Shown: in pieces, positions 35,246 to 44,502 of the stretch
Layout: each line of letters starts with the position of its first letter
Numbering within the stretch: the stretch's first letter is position 1
Source of the DNA: Haloplanus sp. GDY1
GTDB lineage: Archaea > Halobacteriota > Halobacteria > Halobacteriales > Haloferacaceae
NCBI RefSeq assembly: GCF_023703775.1
Contig: NZ_CP098514.1
Span: forward strand, 1,364,001 to 1,428,000
DNA: 64,000 nt
Direction: 5' to 3'
The notes under the pieces: generated by a model
Database searches by the model: none
What the model was told of the DNA's origin: nothing
What the model saw: the letters and a program-made list of their open reading frames with translations, nothing else
Position numbers and translations under genes: made by a program

Positions 35246-37032
35246 GCCGGAACGCCGAGGTGGCGGATCGCTTCGAGGAGATGGCCGACCTGCTTGAGGC
35301 CGACGGGGTCGAGTACAAACCCCGGAGCTACCGCCGCGCCGCCGAGAACGTCCGCGACCATCCGCGGCCGGTCGAGGAACTGGTCGCGGAGGGACGGGAC
35401 GCGGTCGAGGGGATCGACGGCGTCGGCGAGGCGCTGGCCGACAAGATCGTCGAGTACGTCGAGACGGGGGAGATCGAGGAACTGGAGAACCTGCGGGAGG
35501 ACCTCCCCGTCGACATGGCGGCGCTGACGAGCGTCGAGGGCGTCGGCCCGAAGACGGTGGGGACGCTCTACGAGGCGCTCGGGATCACCACCCTCGACGA
35601 ACTGGAGGCCGCGGCGGAGGCGGGGGAGATCCGCGAGGTGTCGGGCTTCGGCGAGAAGACCGAAGCCAACATCCTGGAGAACATCCCCTTCGCCCGGCAG
35701 GCCCAGGAGCGGGAACTCCTCGGCGACGCCCGCCCCGTCGCGGAGTCGATCCTCGCCCGCCTCCGTGACGCCGACCCCGTCGTCCGCGCCGACGTCGCGG
35801 GGTCGCTCCGCCGGTGGCGCGAGACCATCGGCGACGTCGACGTGCTGGTCGCGAGCGAGGACGCCCCGGCCGCCGTCGACGCCTTCCTCGACTGGGACGC
35901 CGTCGACGACGTGATCGAGTCCGGGACGACGAAAGCGAGCGTCCGCGCCCGGGGGATGCGGGTGGACTGTCGGATCGTCGTCCCCGACGAGTTCGGCTCG
36001 GCGCTCCAGTATTTCACCGGCAGCAAGGACCACAACGTCCACCTGCGCAACCTCGCCATCGACCGCGGCCTGAAGATGAACGAGTACGGGATGTTCGAGG
36101 CGGGCGAGGCGGGGAGCGCCGCGGACGGCACGGAGTCCGGCGAGGAGAGCGACGCCGACGACCCGTCGAGCGAGCGGACCGGCCGCCGGATCGCCGGCAC
36201 GACGGAGGCGGAGATGTACGAGGCCCTCGACCTGCCGCTCATCCCGCCGGAACTCCGGGAGGACCGGGGGGAGATCGAGGCCGCCCGGGAGGGCGCCCTC
36301 CCCGACCTCCTCGCGGAGGGGGACGTCCGCGGCGACCTGCACACCCACACCGACTGGTCGGACGGCACCGCGTCGGTCGAGGCGATGATCGCGGCGGCCG
36401 CCGACCGGGGCGACGACTACCTCGCGATCACGGACCACGCCACCGGTCCGGGGATGGTCGGCGGCGTCGGCCTCGACGACGGTGACCTCCGCGAGCAGAT
36501 GGCGGCCGTCGAGGACGCCGCCGCGGACGCCGGAATCGAGGTCCTCCACGGCGTCGAGGCCAACGTCGACGCCGACGGCGGCCTCTCGGTGGGCGAGGAC
36601 GTCCTCGCGGCCCTGGACCTGGTGATCGCCTCGCCCCACAGCGGCCTCGGGGCGGATCGCGAGACGGCGACCGACCGGCTGGTGGCCGCGGTCGAACACC
36701 CCGAGACGGACGTGCTCGGCCACCCGACCGGCCGCCTCATCAACGACCGCCCGGGGCTGGATCCGGACCTCGACCGTCTCGTGGCGGCGGCGGCCGACGC
36801 CGGGGTGGCCCTGGAGGTGAACGCCAACCCGCACCGCCTCGACCTGAACGACGAGGCGATCCGACTCGCCGTCGAGGCCGGGGCGACGATAGCCGTCGAC
36901 ACCGACGCCCACGGAACCGGGGAACTCGACTTCCGGCGGTACGGCGTCCACACGGCCCGCCGCGGGTGGGCGGAGCGCGGGGACGTGCTCAACGCCCGCC
37001 CCGCCGACGACCTGCTGGCGTTTCTGGACTGA
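35242..37032 (+). CDS. polX: DNA polymerase X family with PHP domain (PolX)
   Basis: The 596-residue protein has N-terminal helix-hairpin-helix repeats (GIDGVGEAL, VEGVGPKT, VSGFGEKT). A Pol beta-type catalytic core carries the GSLRRWRETIGDVDVLV motif (Gly-Ser and the Asp pair), and an acidic insert lies near residues 290-320. A C-terminal PHP domain (DLHTHTDWSDG, TDHATGPG, DTDAHG) provides metal-dependent 3'-5' exonuclease. PolX works in gap-filling base excision repair. The GTG start overlaps the previous gene. The next gene's ATG shares one base with its stop. Confidence 0.92.
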   Translation: MSRNAEVADRFEEMADLLEADGVEYKPRSYRRAAENVRDHPRPVEELVAEGRDAVEGIDGVGEALADKIVEYVETGEIEELENLREDLPVDMAALTSVEGVGPKTVGTLYEALGITTLDELEAAAEAGEIREVSGFGEKTEANILENIPFARQAQERELLGDARPVAESILARLRDADPVVRADVAGSLRRWRETIGDVDVLVASEDAPAAVDAFLDWDAVDDVIESGTTKASVRARGMRVDCRIVVPDEFGSALQYFTGSKDHNVHLRNLAIDRGLKMNEYGMFEAGEAGSAADGTESGEESDADDPSSERTGRRIAGTTEAEMYEALDLPLIPPELREDRGEIEAAREGALPDLLAEGDVRGDLHTHTDWSDGTASVEAMIAAAADRGDDYLAITDHATGPGMVGGVGLDDGDLREQMAAVEDAAADAGIEVLHGVEANVDADGGLSVGEDVLAALDLVIASPHSGLGADRETATDRLVAAVEHPETDVLGHPTGRLINDRPGLDPDLDRLVAAAADAGVALEVNANPHRLDLNDEAIRLAVEAGATIAVDTDAHGTGELDFRRYGVHTARRGWAERGDVLNARPADDLLAFLD

Positions 37033-37472
37033 TGCGGTTCCTCTGTGACGCGATGCTCGGCAAACTGTCGACGTACCTCCGGATGTGTGGCCACGACGCC
37101 GCCTACGCCCTCGATCGGGGCGTCGAGGCCGACGACGCGGTCCGCGACCTGGCCCGCGAGGAGGGGCGACGACTCCTCACCCGGGACGCGGATCTCGCGG
37201 CGCGAACCGAAGGGGCGATCCGACTCACGGCCCGGGACGTGACGGAGCAGTTGCGCGAACTCCGCGAGGCGGGCGTCGACCTCTCGCTCCCCGAGACGCC
37301 GTCGCGGTGCGGGCGGTGCAACGGCCCGCTCGACCCGGTCGGAGCGGGGGCGACGACCCCCGAGAGCGCCCCCGACCCGTCGGGAACGGACGTCTGGCGG
37401 TGCGAGCGGTGCGGCGGCCACTTCTGGAAGGGGAGCCACTGGGACGACGTGCGGCGACGGCTCCCCGAGTGA
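37032..37472 (+). CDS. Mut7-C family PIN-like RNase with zinc ribbon
   Basis: The 146-residue protein has the Mut7-C domain (MRFLCDAMLGKLSTYLRMCG, with acidic residues DAM and TRDADLA as likely metal ligands), a PIN-like nuclease fold. The tail is a zinc ribbon with CGRC and CERC pairs and a final HWDDVRRRLP. It probably degrades or processes RNA. It is the last gene of the DUF5788-polX-Mut7-C operon. A hairpin followed by a T-run at 37554-37579 may end the transcript. Confidence 0.85.
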   Translation: MRFLCDAMLGKLSTYLRMCGHDAAYALDRGVEADDAVRDLAREEGRRLLTRDADLAARTEGAIRLTARDVTEQLRELREAGVDLSLPETPSRCGRCNGPLDPVGAGATTPESAPDPSGTDVWRCERCGGHFWKGSHWDDVRRRLPE

Positions 37473-37740
37473 AGGTGTCCGGACGGTCAGCCCGTTCGAC
37501 GGGGCGCTCCGCCGGCCGGGAATCGTTCGTGTTCGTTCGTTATGAATGGTATCCCTCTAGACACTTGGATAGAGGTTTTCTATGGCAATCGCGCGTTGTC
37601 CGAGATACCTCGACGGCCACCTCGTCCGGCTGTGGGGGTGCGAACGATGACAGGGAACCCACACGCTCGACGCGAGATCGTATCGACCCGTCGCATCGGC
37701 AGCGACGACCGACCGACAGCCGCCACGACGCGTCCCCACG
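37473..37740. other. Intergenic region before the FabG-like gene
   Basis: This 268-nt stretch is relatively A/T-rich in its middle. It contains three cgttcgt-type direct copies (about 37525-37540), the possible terminator above and the presumed promoter of the reductase cluster. A 68-codon open frame at 37542 is judged not to be a gene. Confidence 0.4.
37554..37579 (+). terminator. Possible terminator after the polX operon
   Basis: cctct (37554-37558) can pair with agagg (37571-37575) around a 12-base loop, followed by tttt. It lies about 80 nt beyond the Mut7-C gene stop. The stem is short, so this is a weak call. Confidence 0.3.
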
Positions 37741-38523
37741 ATGGCTGAGGGACTGCGGACGCGGACCCGGGAAGGCGAGAACGACCTCCAGGGGACGGTC
37801 TGTCTCGTGACCGGGTCGTCCCGGGGGATCGGGCGGGCGATCGCGGAGGAGTTCGGACGGCGCGGTGCGAACGTCGTCGTCACCTATCGGTCCTCGGCGG
37901 CCGCCGCCCGCGACGTCGCCGACGGGATCGACGCGACGGTGGGCAACGCGCTGGCCCTCCAGGGCGACGTCACCGACCGTGACCGGATCGAGACGATGCG
38001 TGAGCGCGTCCACGACGCCTTCGGCCCGGTCGACGTGCTCGTGAACAACGCCGGCATCACGGCAGACCGACGGTTCGAGGAGATGACGCCCGAGGAGTGG
38101 GACCGCGTGCTGTCGGTCTGTCTCGACGGGACGTTCAACTGCACGAACGCGTTCTTCGCGGACGTTCGGGACGCCACGGACGGTCGCCTCATCAACATCT
38201 CCAGCGTGGTCGGCGAGCAGGGAAACTACGGCCAGGCGAACTACGCGGCCGCGAAGAGTGCGCTCTCCGGCTTCACGCGATCACTCGCCCGGGAACTCGC
38301 GTCCCACGGCTCGACGGCCAACTGCATCGCGCCGGGCTACACGCGGACGGACATGGTGACCGAGATTCGTGACGACGTCCGGGAGCGACTCCGGGATCGG
38401 ATCCCCGTCGGTCGCTTCGCCAACCCCGAGGAGGTCGCCCACCTGGCGGGATACCTCGCGAGCCCACGGTCGTCGTACATGACCGGGGAGGTCCTCAACC
38501 TGAACGGGGGACTGAACCTGTGA
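37741..38523 (+). CDS. FabG-like short-chain dehydrogenase (3-oxoacyl-ACP/CoA reductase type)
   Basis: The 260-residue classical SDR has the cofactor loop TGSSRGIG (residue ~24), NNAG, and the catalytic Ser/Tyr/Lys (NISSVVGEQG, then YAAAK). The N terminus has an extra basic arm (MAEGLRTRTREGE). It resembles FabG and the acetoacetyl-CoA reductase PhaB, so an acyl-thioester reduction with NADPH is likely. It overlaps the next gene by four bases and so co-expresses with the following small regulators. The 268 nt before it are less GC-rich and hold no other gene. Confidence 0.85.
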   Translation: MAEGLRTRTREGENDLQGTVCLVTGSSRGIGRAIAEEFGRRGANVVVTYRSSAAAARDVADGIDATVGNALALQGDVTDRDRIETMRERVHDAFGPVDVLVNNAGITADRRFEEMTPEEWDRVLSVCLDGTFNCTNAFFADVRDATDGRLINISSVVGEQGNYGQANYAAAKSALSGFTRSLARELASHGSTANCIAPGYTRTDMVTEIRDDVRERLRDRIPVGRFANPEEVAHLAGYLASPRSSYMTGEVLNLNGGLNL

Positions 38524-38807
38524 CCGACGACCCGGAGACGGCCGCGACGGGGGACAGGGAAAACGGTGGGAGCCGGACCCGCGACGCGCTGGGGGTCGAG
38601 CCGCTTCCGGAGCGACTCGACTCGTCGCCGGCGAAACTCGTCTACCTCTACCTCCGGGCCGTCACGGAGGCCCGGCTGGCGGAGCTCAGGCGCTCGCTGG
38701 GGATGCGAGCGCTGGCCCTGTATCCGGTGCTGGAACTGCTGATCGACCGCGGCCTCGTCGAACGGGTCGACGACAGGTACGTCGTCACGGCAGAGGAGGA
38801 GACGTGA
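38520..38807 (+). CDS. Small winged-helix-like protein
   Basis: The 95-residue protein has a 30-residue disordered front and then a compact winged-helix-like module (ERLDSSPAKLVYLYLRA to ERVDDRYVVTAE). It looks like the DNA-binding half of a MarR-type protein, without ligand or dimer domains. The GTG start overlaps the reductase stop (GTGA), and its own stop overlaps the next gene's GTG. It may control transcription of its own operon or pair with the following protein. Confidence 0.65.
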   Translation: MTDDPETAATGDRENGGSRTRDALGVEPLPERLDSSPAKLVYLYLRAVTEARLAELRRSLGMRALALYPVLELLIDRGLVERVDDRYVVTAEEET

Positions 38808-39283
38808 CCGACGAGCAGTCCACACCACGTGTCGAACTCCGTCTTCGTGACCCCACGCACTCGTCCGTGGACGAGCGACAGCGACGGGTGTACGAACGGC
38901 TCGCGAAGCTCCATCGGGCGGGCGAGATAGCCGACGTGTCCGTCGAAGTCTGGGGCAAGCAGGTGCGCGCGAGGACGCCGAGGAACCCGACCGACGACGC
39001 GCTCGTCGAGCCCGCCCGCGCCGCGTTCGAGGAGTTCGAAGCGTGGGCGAAACGCAACGACAGCCGCCTCGAACCGGCGTTTTCGACCCACACGTACGGA
39101 TCGATCGTCGGCGACGAGCCGACGGAAGTCATCCGGTTTCCGGTCGTGTGTCTCGCGGTGTACGACGGCGACGACCTGCTGAGCGTGGTTCCCCGTTCGA
39201 CGGACGGGGGAGTCCGAACCGTCGACGACTGTCTCGCGACGCTCCGGTCGAGGGACGGACACCCGGCCGAAACGTGCGAGTGA
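38804..39283 (+). CDS. Haloarchaeal HTH-domain-like protein
   Basis: The 159-residue protein resembles a haloarchaeal family annotated as HTH domain-containing. The front contains RQRRVYERLAKLHRAGEIADVSVEVWGKQV, the middle AREAFEEFEAWAKRN-like helices, and the end a beta-rich VVCLAVYDGDDLLSVVPR. No nuclease or kinase motif is present. The GTG start at 38804 overlaps the winged-helix stop by four bases. Together with 38520 and 39467 it forms a small group of putative DNA-binding proteins. Confidence 0.65.
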   Translation: MTDEQSTPRVELRLRDPTHSSVDERQRRVYERLAKLHRAGEIADVSVEVWGKQVRARTPRNPTDDALVEPARAAFEEFEAWAKRNDSRLEPAFSTHTYGSIVGDEPTEVIRFPVVCLAVYDGDDLLSVVPRSTDGGVRTVDDCLATLRSRDGHPAETCE

Positions 39284-39466
39284 ACCGACGATGCACGCCA
39301 CAGCGAGATGCCGGACGGCCGTCCCGCGGCGGCGGGGACAGCCAGTGAGCCACGACCGGTGGAGGAGTTCGCCCACCGGGACGGCCGCCGGCCCGGACAC
39401 GCGGACGACGAGCGGACGGAGAAGCGCGCTCGCGGCCCGGCCGGCCGGAGGGAGTCGCCGACGGCG

Positions 39467-39841
39467 ATGACGGGGGAGCGATCCACGGCCGACGACGGAC
39501 TGTCGCTCGACGTCGTCCACGACCTGCTGTCCAACCGACGCCGGCGACGGATGCTGTACTGCCTGTATCGGTACGCGAACCCGATGCAACTGCCGGACGT
39601 CGCCGACCAGGTGACCGAGTGGGAGCAGGGATCGTCGGCCGATGAGCTACTCGACGAGCGCCTGCACACGTACACCGACCTCTACCACACGCACGTCCCC
39701 AAATGTGCCGACGTCGGCGTCGTCGCGTACGACCAGCATCAGGACACGGTCGAACTGGATCGCAACGCCGCGCAACTCCGGCCCTATCTGGAGCGCGCGG
39801 CCGAGCGGGACTTCGCGGCGGACGACGCGGCGCCGCTCTGA
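39467..39841 (+). CDS. DUF7344-like winged-helix protein
   Basis: The 124-residue protein carries a helix-turn-helix-type module (LSLDVVHDLLSNRRRRRM, LPDVADQVTEWEQG) and a later TDLYHTHVPKCADVGVVAYD, the pattern of the haloarchaeal DUF7344 domain, a wHTH of unknown regulation. I chose the ATG at 39467; an upstream start at 39308 in the same frame would add a disordered 53-residue arm. It lies 183 nt beyond the previous gene and converges with the BAT-type regulator gene. Confidence 0.65.
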   Translation: MTGERSTADDGLSLDVVHDLLSNRRRRRMLYCLYRYANPMQLPDVADQVTEWEQGSSADELLDERLHTYTDLYHTHVPKCADVGVVAYDQHQDTVELDRNAAQLRPYLERAAERDFAADDAAPL

Positions 39842-39872
39842 GCGGCCGGGGTCGCGGCCACACGACGCCGCG

Positions 39873-42860
39873 TCACGGGCCGTGTTCGCGCTCGAAGAGG
39901 ACCACGAACAGTTTGCGCATCGCGTGCCGGAGGTGGAAGTGGAACGTGGAGGAGGCGATGCCCATGGAGTCGGCGATTTCCTCGGCCGTACTCCCCCGGG
40001 GCCACTCGAAGTAGCCGGCGAAGTAGGCGGTTCGGAGGGTGTGTGACTGCTTGTCGGTGAGCGCTTCCGTCAGCGTCTCGCGGACCTCTCGAACCGGTCC
40101 GACGGACCTGTCGAGTTCCCGCTTTCTCACCAGTTCCGCGCCGGGACACACGTCGCGAAGCCCGTTCCTGACGGTTCTGACGTCCGCTTCCGGCGTGATC
40201 TCGAGGGAGAGACGGCCGACTCCCGCCTCGGCCGTGGCCGAACGGACCGTCGCGCCGTAGTCGACGAGGGTCCGAATCGGGGAGGGGCCCGAGAGCCGGC
40301 ATTCGACCAGCCCGCCGTCCCCGGTCCCGCCGATCACCCGAGACGCGTCGACCTGCGGCGCGTCGCCCGCGCGCTCGGTGAGCGCCTCCGGGGACGCCCC
40401 CTCCGTCTCGACGTAGTAGAGCAACTCCCCGTCCCCGGTGGGGACGACCCCGTCGAGGGTGAGCCGACAGTCGAGCGCCTCGGACGCGGTGCCGAGGAAC
40501 CAGTCCGCATCCGCGATCTCGAACTCGAGTTCGACGGCCGTCCCCGCGGTCAGGGCCCGCCGGATCTCCGCGGCTCTGATCGCCCGTCCGATGGTCTGTC
40601 CGAGTTCCCGGAGGGTCGCGACCTTCTCCTCGTCGAAGACGTCGCCGCGGTCGGTGTACAGCGTCAACACGCCGTACTGGGCCTCGCCGGCGGTGAGCGG
40701 GACCACCGCCGCACCGCGCGTGCCACGTTCGAGGAGCGCCTCGTGCCACGGGTCCGTCGCCGACACGTCGCCGAGGTTCCCGATCACGTGGACCGCACGG
40801 GTCCGGGTCGCCGTCTCCAGTAACTTATCGAGCAGTCCGCCGTCGGCCACCGAGATGGACTCGTCTCCGACCGCCGCGTCCGTCGCGTCCGCCGCCGCGT
40901 GGACCGTGATCGTGTCGTCGGTTCGGTATTCGCCGATCCACGCCGCCGGATACGCGTCGTTCTCCACGAGCCGGTCCGGTACCTCCGAGACGATGGCGTC
41001 CCGGGTCGTCGCGTTCACGATGGCCCGGTTGATGCTTCTGATGGTGTCGTTGAGCCGGGAGAGTTCGGTCAGCCGTTCGTTCTGGCGTTGCAGGTTCCGC
41101 TGGGACTCCGCCCGACCCAGGACGGCCGTCGTGTTGGCCGCCAGCAGCTCCGCGAATTCGACAGCCACGTCGTCGAACGCGCCCGGTTCCGGGGATCGGA
41201 CGACGAAGACGCCGTAGTCCCCGAGCGGCACGATCAGTTCGCTCTCCACCGGGGGGTCGCTCGTCCGCGTTCGCGCACGAGTGTCGCTGGAAACCCGGGT
41301 GTCGCCGTCGACGAACGTCTTCCAGATCCGACTTCCGGTCCCGACGACCGACGGCAGGTCTCCGACCGGACTCTCGCCGTCGGCCAGCCGTGCCACCGGA
41401 CGGAGCGAGCCGGCGGCGTCGTCGAGGAGGTAGACGCCCACGAGCGGAGCCTCCAGAACGTCGCCCACCGTCCGTGCCGCGAGGTCGGCGACGTCCTCGG
41501 GCGTGGTGGCCTCGAGGAGCGCCCGCGTCGCCTCGGTGACGGCCATCAGGACGTCCTCCCGCCGTTTCTGCCGGGTGATGTCCCTGGAGACGACGACCGC
41601 CGACCGTACGTCCCCCGGCTGTCGGATCGGCGTCACCCGCGCCTCGAACCAGCGTGGCCCCGCCGGAACGTCGAGTCGGTACTCCACCGTCCGGAGTCCG
41701 TCGGCGTCGAGGCTCCGGCGGACGGTCGAGCGGATCCGATCGGCCACGTCGGCCGGTAACACGTCGTGGAGTCGACTGCCGAGCAGTTCCTCGGGGTCCG
41801 CGTACAGGAGCGACTCCGTCTCGGTTCCGCCCAGATACTCCCTGTAGTAGCCGTCCTCGTCGATCACGAAGACGAGGTCGGGGAAGCTCGCCGAGAGGGC
41901 ATCGAGCAGCCGACTCGTCCGGGCGAGTTCGCGTTCGCGCTCCACTCTGTCGGTCACGTCCTCCGCGATGCCGACGATCCGAGACACCTCCCCGTCCGCG
42001 TTCCGGATCGGCACCGCCCGGTCGTGGATCCACCGGCGCGTGCCGTCCGACGGTTCGATCCGGTACACCTCGTCGTACGCGCCGGTCGGCCGTGATTCGA
42101 AGGCGGTACGGACCCGCTCCCTGTCGTCGGGGTGGATCGCGTCGAGAACGGGGTGGGGTTCGTCGTGGCGTCGCTCCCGCGGCTCCCCCCACACGCCTTC
42201 GTACGCGGGGTCGACGTGGAGTAGCTCCCCCTCGTCCGGATCGGTCATCCAGACGACCTCGCCGAGGGTTCCGACGATCCCGCGGAACGACCGACAGCCG
42301 GCCGAGCTACCGGCGGACTCCCCTGCGCCAGGGACGCCTCCCGACGTCTCGTCCCCGGTAGTGTCGGCGGATCCGACCGGGATCCGCTCCGCGGCCCACT
42401 CGTCGACGCTCCGGCGGGAAGCGGCCGACGCCGAGGTCGACTCCACGCTGAGGGGGAGGTCCCGCGCCCGGCAGTCCGCGTACAGCGCCCGCAGCGCGGA
42501 GCGATCCGGCCCCCTGATCCGAAACGCCCACTCGTCGTTCGCACCGACCCCCCGCTCGATGGACGCACCGTGCGTCCGGACGAGGGGGAGGAAGTCGTCG
42601 AACGCGACGGCCCAGCCGACGCGATAGAGCGCCGTCCCCGCCCGACTACCGCAGCGTGACAGCCGCTCGACGCGCTCGTCCGCGCGGAGTTCGGCCTCGA
42701 ACGCGTCCAGGTCCGCCGCCTCGACCCAGAAGTACGGGATCGGCCGGTCGTCGAGCGGAACGAGTCGCGCTAGCTCGACGACCCGCTCCACGTCGGTCCG
42801 GAAGACCGTCCCCAACTCGAATCCGGTCGCCGGAAGCGTCGCCCGAGAGAGGGCCGTCAC
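39873..42860 (-). CDS. PAS/GAF multi-domain HTH-10 (bacterio-opsin activator family) regulator with two BAT-type domains
   Basis: The 995-residue soluble protein has an N-terminal BAT/HTH-10-associated domain (about residues 13-145), two PAS domains (about 190-310 and 315-430; note VVWMTDPDEGELLH and LVFVIDEDGYY), and two GAF domains (about 435-590 and 605-770). A second BAT-type domain (about 780-930) is followed by the HTH-10 (about 935-990, with STAEEIADSMGIASSTFHFHL). The family senses redox, light or small ligands. Having a BAT-type domain at both ends is unusual; standard proteins carry only the one beside the HTH. It converges with the regulator cluster at 37.7-39.8 kb. Confidence 0.85.
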   Translation of the reverse strand: MTALSRATLPATGFELGTVFRTDVERVVELARLVPLDDRPIPYFWVEAADLDAFEAELRADERVERLSRCGSRAGTALYRVGWAVAFDDFLPLVRTHGASIERGVGANDEWAFRIRGPDRSALRALYADCRARDLPLSVESTSASAASRRSVDEWAAERIPVGSADTTGDETSGGVPGAGESAGSSAGCRSFRGIVGTLGEVVWMTDPDEGELLHVDPAYEGVWGEPRERRHDEPHPVLDAIHPDDRERVRTAFESRPTGAYDEVYRIEPSDGTRRWIHDRAVPIRNADGEVSRIVGIAEDVTDRVERERELARTSRLLDALSASFPDLVFVIDEDGYYREYLGGTETESLLYADPEELLGSRLHDVLPADVADRIRSTVRRSLDADGLRTVEYRLDVPAGPRWFEARVTPIRQPGDVRSAVVVSRDITRQKRREDVLMAVTEATRALLEATTPEDVADLAARTVGDVLEAPLVGVYLLDDAAGSLRPVARLADGESPVGDLPSVVGTGSRIWKTFVDGDTRVSSDTRARTRTSDPPVESELIVPLGDYGVFVVRSPEPGAFDDVAVEFAELLAANTTAVLGRAESQRNLQRQNERLTELSRLNDTIRSINRAIVNATTRDAIVSEVPDRLVENDAYPAAWIGEYRTDDTITVHAAADATDAAVGDESISVADGGLLDKLLETATRTRAVHVIGNLGDVSATDPWHEALLERGTRGAAVVPLTAGEAQYGVLTLYTDRGDVFDEEKVATLRELGQTIGRAIRAAEIRRALTAGTAVELEFEIADADWFLGTASEALDCRLTLDGVVPTGDGELLYYVETEGASPEALTERAGDAPQVDASRVIGGTGDGGLVECRLSGPSPIRTLVDYGATVRSATAEAGVGRLSLEITPEADVRTVRNGLRDVCPGAELVRKRELDRSVGPVREVRETLTEALTDKQSHTLRTAYFAGYFEWPRGSTAEEIADSMGIASSTFHFHLRHAMRKLFVVLFEREHGP

Positions 42861-43169
42861 GGGGGATCACCCCGTCGGAGATGGTCCACTCCCGGAGCGG
42901 CAGTGTGGCACACGATGACTCCCCCACCGAGTTCCCAGTCGGAACCCCACCCAACCATCATGTTTTTTCGCCATAGTATTCAACCCTGCGACGGACGGGC
43001 GTTCGAACGGCGGTCCGCGGACCGGGGGTGAGGAGTCGTTGCGCGAGCGCCGGGGAGGGGGACGCCGGAGCGGTCGCTCCCCGTTCGAGAGACGGCACGG
43101 AGCGGTATCGACGGCCCCGTCAGTCGGTGCCGGGGCGCCGGCGGCCGGCCGAACCGCGACGTCCCGCGC
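42861..43169. other. Intergenic region upstream of the BAT-type regulator
   Basis: This 309-nt stretch lies between the stop of the DUF7139-like gene and the start of the regulator gene, both on the minus strand. It includes an A/T-richer segment around 42960-42982 (an AT-run and gttgaatactatgg on the minus strand) which may be a promoter. It is about 100 nt upstream of the chosen start, so a leader or an alternative start is possible. I see no convincing gene or repeat here. Confidence 0.4.
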
Positions 43170-44090
43170 TCACCGACCGTCCCACTCCTCGCAGGCGTCC
43201 ATGTCGGCCATGACGCCGTCGTGGAAGCCACAGTAAGGCTGGATGCCGCGCTCGGTGCGCACGTACTCGAAGTGCTCGCAGTTGCCGCAGTAGCGGTCGG
43301 CGGCGTCGGTGGACGCGTCGGTCGCCGCGGTCGACTTCCACGTCTCGGCCGTCCCGTCCGCCGAGGACGAGGGCGAGGGCGGCGACTGGGGACCGGCCGG
43401 GTCGGTCGTCGCGCCACCGCCCTCCGAGTCGGACGACGGGACGCTCGTCACCTCGCGGATGTCGGTGTCGTCGGCGCCGCCGTCGCTCACCTGCGCGCCG
43501 ACGGTGGGCGTCGGGCCGGAGGCGCTGCCGCCGAGGCCGACGCCGCCGCGTGCCTGCGAGCGGTCCACCTCGATCACCTTCGTCTCGCCCTGGCGGGTGA
43601 CCTCCATCGTGACGGTGCCGCCGGGGTCGTTGCGCGTCTTGAAGTTGGCGATGCCGACGAACAGACACCAGAAGGTCGTGAGCGCGCCGAGGAAGTAGAC
43701 GCCGGCGGTCGGGAGCGTCAGGTCGACCATGCCGGGGGCGCAGTTGGCGCCGGACCACCGGCAGGGGTAGGCGTGCGCGAACAGGGCGACGCCGAGGACG
43801 GCGACGCTGGCGCCGATGCCCGCGGCGGCCCGGGTCGAGCGCTCGGCGGGCAGGACCGCCGAGATGCCGAGGAAGACGGCCGGCACGCCGAGGCCGGCGA
43901 GGATGCCGCCGTACTCGCGAACGTCGAGGAGGGTGGTTCCACCGCCCAGTAACACGTCGGTCGTGGCGACGACGATCCCCGCCACCACGAGGACGATGCC
44001 GACGACGAACAGGCTCGCCCCCGCGTAGATCTGCCGGAGACTCGGACCGCTCCGGTCGTCCCCGTGGTAGACCTCCCCGAGACTGGTCAT
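43170..44090 (-). CDS. DUF7139-like membrane protein
   Basis: The 306-residue protein has four or five hydrophobic segments in residues 15-160. A cytoplasmic region follows that includes an acidic low-complexity stretch (about 195-265), then a C-terminal Cys-containing module CGNCEHFEYVRTERGIQPYC that could bind a metal. It fits the haloarchaeal DUF7139 family from memory. The ATG at 44090 is supported by gcgttttgtg on the minus strand (44115-44124). The function is unknown. Confidence 0.7.
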   Translation of the reverse strand: MTSLGEVYHGDDRSGPSLRQIYAGASLFVVGIVLVVAGIVVATTDVLLGGGTTLLDVREYGGILAGLGVPAVFLGISAVLPAERSTRAAAGIGASVAVLGVALFAHAYPCRWSGANCAPGMVDLTLPTAGVYFLGALTTFWCLFVGIANFKTRNDPGGTVTMEVTRQGETKVIEVDRSQARGGVGLGGSASGPTPTVGAQVSDGGADDTDIREVTSVPSSDSEGGGATTDPAGPQSPPSPSSSADGTAETWKSTAATDASTDAADRYCGNCEHFEYVRTERGIQPYCGFHDGVMADMDACEEWDGR

Positions 44091-44204
44091 GCCCACGACT
44101 ACACTACCCACCCACAAAACGCTACGTCAGACGGGCGTGTGACGGCGTCTCGGCGCCTCGAGTGGTTCGAAGGGATTAACTCCCGGGACGGAGTAGTCCC
44201 GGTC

Positions 44205-44501
44205 ATGGCTGACGACGCGGACGACGCGGACGAGGGTGAGCCGGCAGTCGAACTCGGCGAGGGCGAACCCGTCGAGGGCGCGCCGCTCGCGCGGGTGGCC
44301 TCGCGGCTCACCTGGCCGCAGGAAGCGAGCAACGTGCGTCGAAAGGAGGGCGAGGCGACGATCCGAACGCCCGACGGGCCGCGGACGCTCGATTCGGTCC
44401 TCGACGAGGTCGACGAGACGTACTTCGACACCCGACAGACGTTCCTGTCCGCGGTCCGATCGGTGATCGGAACGGGGCCGGTCGCCACGGCCGAGGAGTG
44501 A
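44205..44501 (+). CDS. DUF5789-like small acidic protein
   Basis: The 98-residue protein has an acidic N terminus and a conserved core, PLARVASRLTWPQEAS, TPDGPRTLDSVLDEVDETYF, and a final VRSVIGTGPV. It matches the DUF5789 family, which is common in haloarchaea and unassigned. The ATG at 44205 is chosen because agggattaac (44171-44180) is about 25-34 nt before it. It precedes the CPBP-like gene by one base, so they are co-transcribed. Confidence 0.8.
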   Translation: MADDADDADEGEPAVELGEGEPVEGAPLARVASRLTWPQEASNVRRKEGEATIRTPDGPRTLDSVLDEVDETYFDTRQTFLSAVRSVIGTGPVATAEE

Positions 44502-44502
44502 G

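Noticed and set aside
37542-37748. 68-codon frame upstream of the FabG-like gene
   Set aside because: It overlaps the gene start, has Arg/Thr bias and spans a hairpin; I see no conserved feature.
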